Shown in pieces: positions 61,104-64,000 of a DNA stretch of 64,000 nt. This DNA comes from Geofilum rhodophaeum (GTDB lineage: Bacteria; Bacteroidota; Bacteroidia; Bacteroidales; Marinilabiliaceae). Position 1 is the first letter of the stretch. Each line of letters begins with the position of its first letter. Under the pieces are notes generated by a model. That model was given only the letters and a program-made list of their open reading frames with translations. It did no database searches and was not told the origin of the DNA. Location: NCBI RefSeq assembly GCF_002210225.1, contig NZ_MWUJ01000017.1:1-64000 (forward strand), read 5' to 3'. The position numbers and the translations under genes are program-made.

Positions 61104-62390
61104 TTATTCCAGACGCAAGGCTTTTACCGGAGAAATGCGGGCGGCCAGATAGGAAGGACCGATCATCATCAGGAAGATGGCCATCAGTGCGCCAATGTTA
61201 AGCAGTATAATGTGGTGCAGGGGCAGTGCGATGGGAACGGTATCTAAAAAATAATTGGCCGGGTCGAGACGAGCCCAACCCAGTTGTTTTTGCAGCATAG
61301 CCAAGCCCAGGCCGAGCGCATTGCCCCAAAGGAGTCCTTTCAATGCTATTCGGGTGGCCAGATAAATAAATATTCGTCGCAGGGGCCAGTCTGCCATCCC
61401 CAGAGACTTGAGCAGGCCAATCATATTGGTGCGTTCGAGGATGAGGATAAGGAGACCGGATATCATATTGAAGCCCGCAACCAGGACAATCAGCAGGATG
61501 ATGACCGCAATGTTCATATCCAGGAGATCGAGCCAGCCAAAAATTTGAGGCTGTGTTTGGCGGATGGTTTGCGTGCGCAACAGGTTGCCATGGTCAGAGA
61601 GGTAATCTGCAGTTTCGTCGTACACCGCCTGGCCCAAAAGATCCATCTGGTCAAAGTCCTCCAAGACAATCTCATAGCCTGCGATTTCCTCTTCCTGCCA
61701 GCCATTAAGTCTTTGAAGAATGCGCAAATCGGTGATGGCGAAACGCTTGTCGAAGTCGGGCAAATGGCTGTTAAAAAGACCACAAACCTTAAACCGCCTG
61801 ATGCGAATTTGTTCCTGAAAAAAATACATAAACACCTCGTCGCCCACCTGGATCTGCAGCAGTTGGGCCAAGGTCTCTGACAACAGAAGGTCGTTGCTTG
61901 TTCCGGTGCTGTCGGTGAGGGGCAGTTGCCCAGCTGTTAGGATGTTCTCCAGAAAGTCGGTCCGATAATCTTTACCGATCCCCTTTAGCACCAAACCCTG
62001 TATTTCGTTGTCGGTTTTGAGTAAACCTGGTTTGGTGATGAAGCGCTGCACATTCTGAATGCCACTTATTGCACTCAGGCGCCCATGCAGCAGGCTGTCG
62101 TGCGTTATTGGGTTGCTTTCAAAACTCTGATTGAAGTCGTAATTGACCACCTGAATGTGGCTGCTGAAACCACTAACCCTTTCTCTGATTTCCTTTTTAA
62201 AGCCGTTGCCTATCGCCAGGGAAAGCAACATAACAGCAACACCCAATACGATGCCTGCGGTGGCTACTTTAATTACAGGACCCGCAAAGCGTTTTCCCGA
62301 AATGCCTCCCGAATGGATGCGCTCAGCGATGAAGTATTCTGCTTTTTGGGTGGCCCGCCTGGTGGAGGGGCGACTGTGGTTTTTAGTCAT
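61104..62390 (-). CDS. ABC transporter permease, LolC/LolE-like (FtsX family)
   Basis: 428 residues. The N-terminal anchor helix (about 40-62, PVIKVATAGIVLGVAVMLLS) leads into a periplasmic MacB-like domain (about 70-280), then three helices (about 290-415) with the FtsX segment NMISGLLILILERTNMIGLL and MADWPLRRIFIYLATRIALK. Matches lipoprotein-releasing permeases, which pull lipoproteins from the inner membrane for transfer to the outer. The ATPase (LolD) is not adjacent. Its only close neighbour is DUF190, 57 bp upstream. Confidence 0.88.
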   Translation of the reverse strand: MTKNHSRPSTRRATQKAEYFIAERIHSGGISGKRFAGPVIKVATAGIVLGVAVMLLSLAIGNGFKKEIRERVSGFSSHIQVVNYDFNQSFESNPITHDSLLHGRLSAISGIQNVQRFITKPGLLKTDNEIQGLVLKGIGKDYRTDFLENILTAGQLPLTDSTGTSNDLLLSETLAQLLQIQVGDEVFMYFFQEQIRIRRFKVCGLFNSHLPDFDKRFAITDLRILQRLNGWQEEEIAGYEIVLEDFDQMDLLGQAVYDETADYLSDHGNLLRTQTIRQTQPQIFGWLDLLDMNIAVIILLIVLVAGFNMISGLLILILERTNMIGLLKSLGMADWPLRRIFIYLATRIALKGLLWGNALGLGLAMLQKQLGWARLDPANYFLDTVPIALPLHHIILLNIGALMAIFLMMIGPSYLAARISPVKALRLE

Positions 62391-62416
62391 GCCGTTGCAG
62401 CAAAGTTGGTTTCCTG

Positions 62417-62424
62417 CAAAGTTA
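62417..62424 (-). promoter_or_regulatory. -7 promoter box for the lolE-like gene
   Basis: TAACTTTG on the minus strand, 26 bp before the start at 62390, so the gene may be transcribed apart from DUF190. Confidence 0.45.
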
Positions 62425-62447
62425 GCAAAAAAAATCAGCAGCAGGTC

Positions 62448-62795
62448 TTATGCCGGAGCTTGGTAATGCAGCACTTCCACCGCTTCCATAGTAATGATTC
62501 CTCCGGCCCCGGCTTTGTCCATCAGCCTGCGAACAATATCCGAAAAATCTTTCAGTCGTTCGGGGTAGTCCACCAGCTGAATGTGCATGGGGGCGTCTTC
62601 TGAAAGGGAGAATACTTTTACACTGTGTGCATTGCTGCCTGCGCCATAACTGAGTAAACCCTTACAGACGGTGGCTCCTGAGAGTTTGTATTTTTTGGCA
62701 GCGAAAACGATGGCTTCGTAGAGGGGGCGTTGGTAAACCTGATCGTTTTCGCCCACTATAATATTAAGTCTGCTGGTTGCTCCGGATAGATTCAT
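62448..62795 (-). CDS. DUF190 family protein
   Basis: A 115-residue protein from the ATG at 62795 (MNLSGATSRLNIIVGENDQV). An ATG 7 codons earlier is also open. PLYEAIVFAAKKYKLSGATV and KVFSLSEDAPMHIQLVDYPE are characteristic of DUF190, a PII-like fold. In many bacteria it is paired with the fluoride channel gene crcB, but none is in this window. Ligand unknown. Confidence 0.82.
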   Translation of the reverse strand: MNLSGATSRLNIIVGENDQVYQRPLYEAIVFAAKKYKLSGATVCKGLLSYGAGSNAHSVKVFSLSEDAPMHIQLVDYPERLKDFSDIVRRLMDKAGAGGIITMEAVEVLHYQAPA

Positions 62796-62929
62796 GTTTG
62801 GCGCTTTTAGTTTCAAGTCAAGTTAGCAATACCCCGTGATAATTTCAAGCGCAGTTGTCAAAATGTGTTTTCGACATAAAAAACTTAAAAAAGCCCAAAA
62901 AAAACCAAGCATATTTAACGAGGGGCGAC

Positions 62930-62959
62930 TTGTTTCTATGCAGAATATTCTTAATTTTG
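62930..62959 (+). promoter_or_regulatory. Promoter of the EF-G-like gene
   Basis: TTG (62930-62932), 19-bp spacer, TAATTTTG (62952-62959). A good Bacteroidetes -33/-7 match, with a leader of about 60 nt. Confidence 0.6.
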
Positions 62960-63025
62960 AAGACGTAGCCTTACAAATACGTTTTTTACTGACGCTCGTT
63001 TATTAACCTTTTTAAATGTTTTGCC

Positions 63026-64000
63026 ATGAAGGTATATCAAACCGATCAAATCAAAAATATTTCCCTCCTTGGAAGTAGCGGCTCGGGTAAAACCACCCTT
63101 GCTGAAGCAATGCTTTTCGAGGGTGGGGTCATCAGCCGGCGGGGCGATGTGGACAATAAGAATACGGTATCGGATTACAACCGGGTAGAGCATGAGTACG
63201 GCTACTCGGTTTTTTCATCTGTTTTGTATACCGAGTGGTTGGGGAAAAAATTGAATTTTATAGATTGTCCCGGGGCTGACGATTTTATCAATGGTGCCAT
63301 TACCTCGCTTAATGTAACCGATACAGCGCTTATGTTGCTTAATGCCACGCAAGGCGTGGAGGTGGGTACGCAAAACCTGTTTCGCTATACCGATAAGTAT
63401 CACAAGCCGGTCATTTTTGTGGTGAATCAATTGGATCATGAGAAGGCCAACTTCGAAACCACCATAGAAGCCGTTTACGAGTCCTTTGGCAAGAAGGCCG
63501 TGATTGTGCAGTATCCCGTGAATACCGGAGAGGCTTTTAATGCCGTGGTTGATGTGCTTAAAATGAAGATGTACCAGTGGGGTCCCGACGGCGGCGTTCC
63601 GGAGGTACTGGATATACCCGATGGAGAAAAAGAGCGGGCCGATGAATTGCACAACGCCCTGGTGGAGGCTGCGGCTGAAAACGATGAGAGTTTGATGGAG
63701 CTGTTCTTTGAAAAGGGCTCGCTGGATGAGGAGGAGATGCGACGTGGCATGCGTAAAGGCATGGTGGCCCGCGACCTCTTTCCCATTTTTTGTGTTTCGG
63801 CAGAAAAGGACATGGGCGTACGCCGTTTGATGGAATTCCTGGGCAATATCGTGCCCTTTGTTTCCGAAATGCCCAAACCTGTAGACAAGAATGGTGCCGA
63901 GGTGGCGCCCGATGCGAAAGGTCCGGCCTCCATATTTGTATTTAAAACCAGTATTGAGCCGCACCTGGGCGAGGTGAGCTACTTTAAGGTGATGTCGGGA
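63026..64000 (+). CDS. EF-G-like translation GTPase (partial, runs off window)
   Basis: The first 325 codons from the ATG at 63026, open to the window end. The protein starts MKVYQTDQIKNISLLG. P-loop GSSGSGKT at 16-23, G3 as DCPG (80-83, usually DTPG), G4 as NQLD (134-137, usually NKxD). The switch I region reads EHEYGYSVFSSV where EF-G has the RGITI motif. This is the divergent second EF-G-like family present beside true fusA in many Bacteroidetes. Translocation activity is doubtful; a ribosome-associated regulatory role is possible. Confidence 0.88.
   Translation, partial: MKVYQTDQIKNISLLGSSGSGKTTLAEAMLFEGGVISRRGDVDNKNTVSDYNRVEHEYGYSVFSSVLYTEWLGKKLNFIDCPGADDFINGAITSLNVTDTALMLLNATQGVEVGTQNLFRYTDKYHKPVIFVVNQLDHEKANFETTIEAVYESFGKKAVIVQYPVNTGEAFNAVVDVLKMKMYQWGPDGGVPEVLDIPDGEKERADELHNALVEAAAENDESLMELFFEKGSLDEEEMRRGMRKGMVARDLFPIFCVSAEKDMGVRRLMEFLGNIVPFVSEMPKPVDKNGAEVAPDAKGPASIFVFKTSIEPHLGEVSYFKVMSG

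Overview
The window is a chromosomal segment of a Bacteroidota (Bacteroidetes) bacterium, most likely a polysaccharide-degrading member of the Bacteroidales/Marinilabiliales side of the phylum. The family-level placement is a guess. The phylum call rests on repeated TAnnTTTG (-7) promoter boxes, lineage-typical families (DUF4290, DUF4924, PF14121 porin, PorG/DUF6089), a type IX secretion (T9SS) type B cargo protein, and CE1, GH10, GH28, GH43, GH105 and PL22 enzymes. The KorAB 2-oxoacid:ferredoxin oxidoreductase suggests at least partly anaerobic metabolism, and an OxyR regulator suggests exposure to peroxide.

Layout. 1-1900: an AT-rich, cassette-like insertion with a lincosamide nucleotidyltransferase between two attC-like imperfect palindromes, followed by gene-poor DNA. 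1900-8570: a secreted CE1-type esterase, DsbD, two tandem OmpA-like barrel proteins and a DCC-family protein. 8570-12600 (minus strand): DUF4924, an S4/Hsp15-like protein, pth, rplY, prs and engB. 12700-18085: manA, lysC, lysA, a Dabb protein, udk and a DEDD exonuclease. 18086-24630: a T9SS cargo protein, a PcrA-like helicase, DUF4290, murA (with Asp in place of the fosfomycin-target Cys) and a TlpA-like protein that has lost both redox cysteines. 24838-29000: grpE, dnaJ, oxyR, an OmpA-family lipoprotein and a PorT-like barrel.

29126-33487: a plus-strand pectin cluster (GH105, PL22, GH28). 33993-37601: a minus-strand xylan cluster (GPH transporter, GH10 lipoprotein, cytoplasmic GH43). Together with the CE1 esterase these outline pectin and feruloylated-xylan use without any SusC/SusD pair in view. 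37889-41535: purU-hisH-hisA-hisF-hisIE. 41624-43152: pdxJ with an alpha/beta hydrolase.

43247-52914: an envelope-biogenesis run of CBS protein, single-POTRA Omp85-like protein, nadK, porG, uppS, bamA, three Skp/OmpH paralogues and murI. Undecaprenyl lipid synthesis, outer-membrane protein folding, T9SS assembly and D-glutamate supply sit together here. 53808-56692: korAB. 56768-62795: a porin, an MltF-like lytic transglycosylase, a CoA-pyrophosphatase-type Nudix enzyme, a LolE-like permease and a DUF190 protein. From 63026 an EF-G-like GTPase runs off the window edge.

Most of the window is core chromosome. I found no CRISPR array, rRNA, tRNA, transposase or prophage. The least ordinary part is the cassette-like left end. 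Several degenerate paralogues (OmpA-like, TlpA-like, EF-G-like) also deserve a look. No complete, clearly undescribed system is evident.
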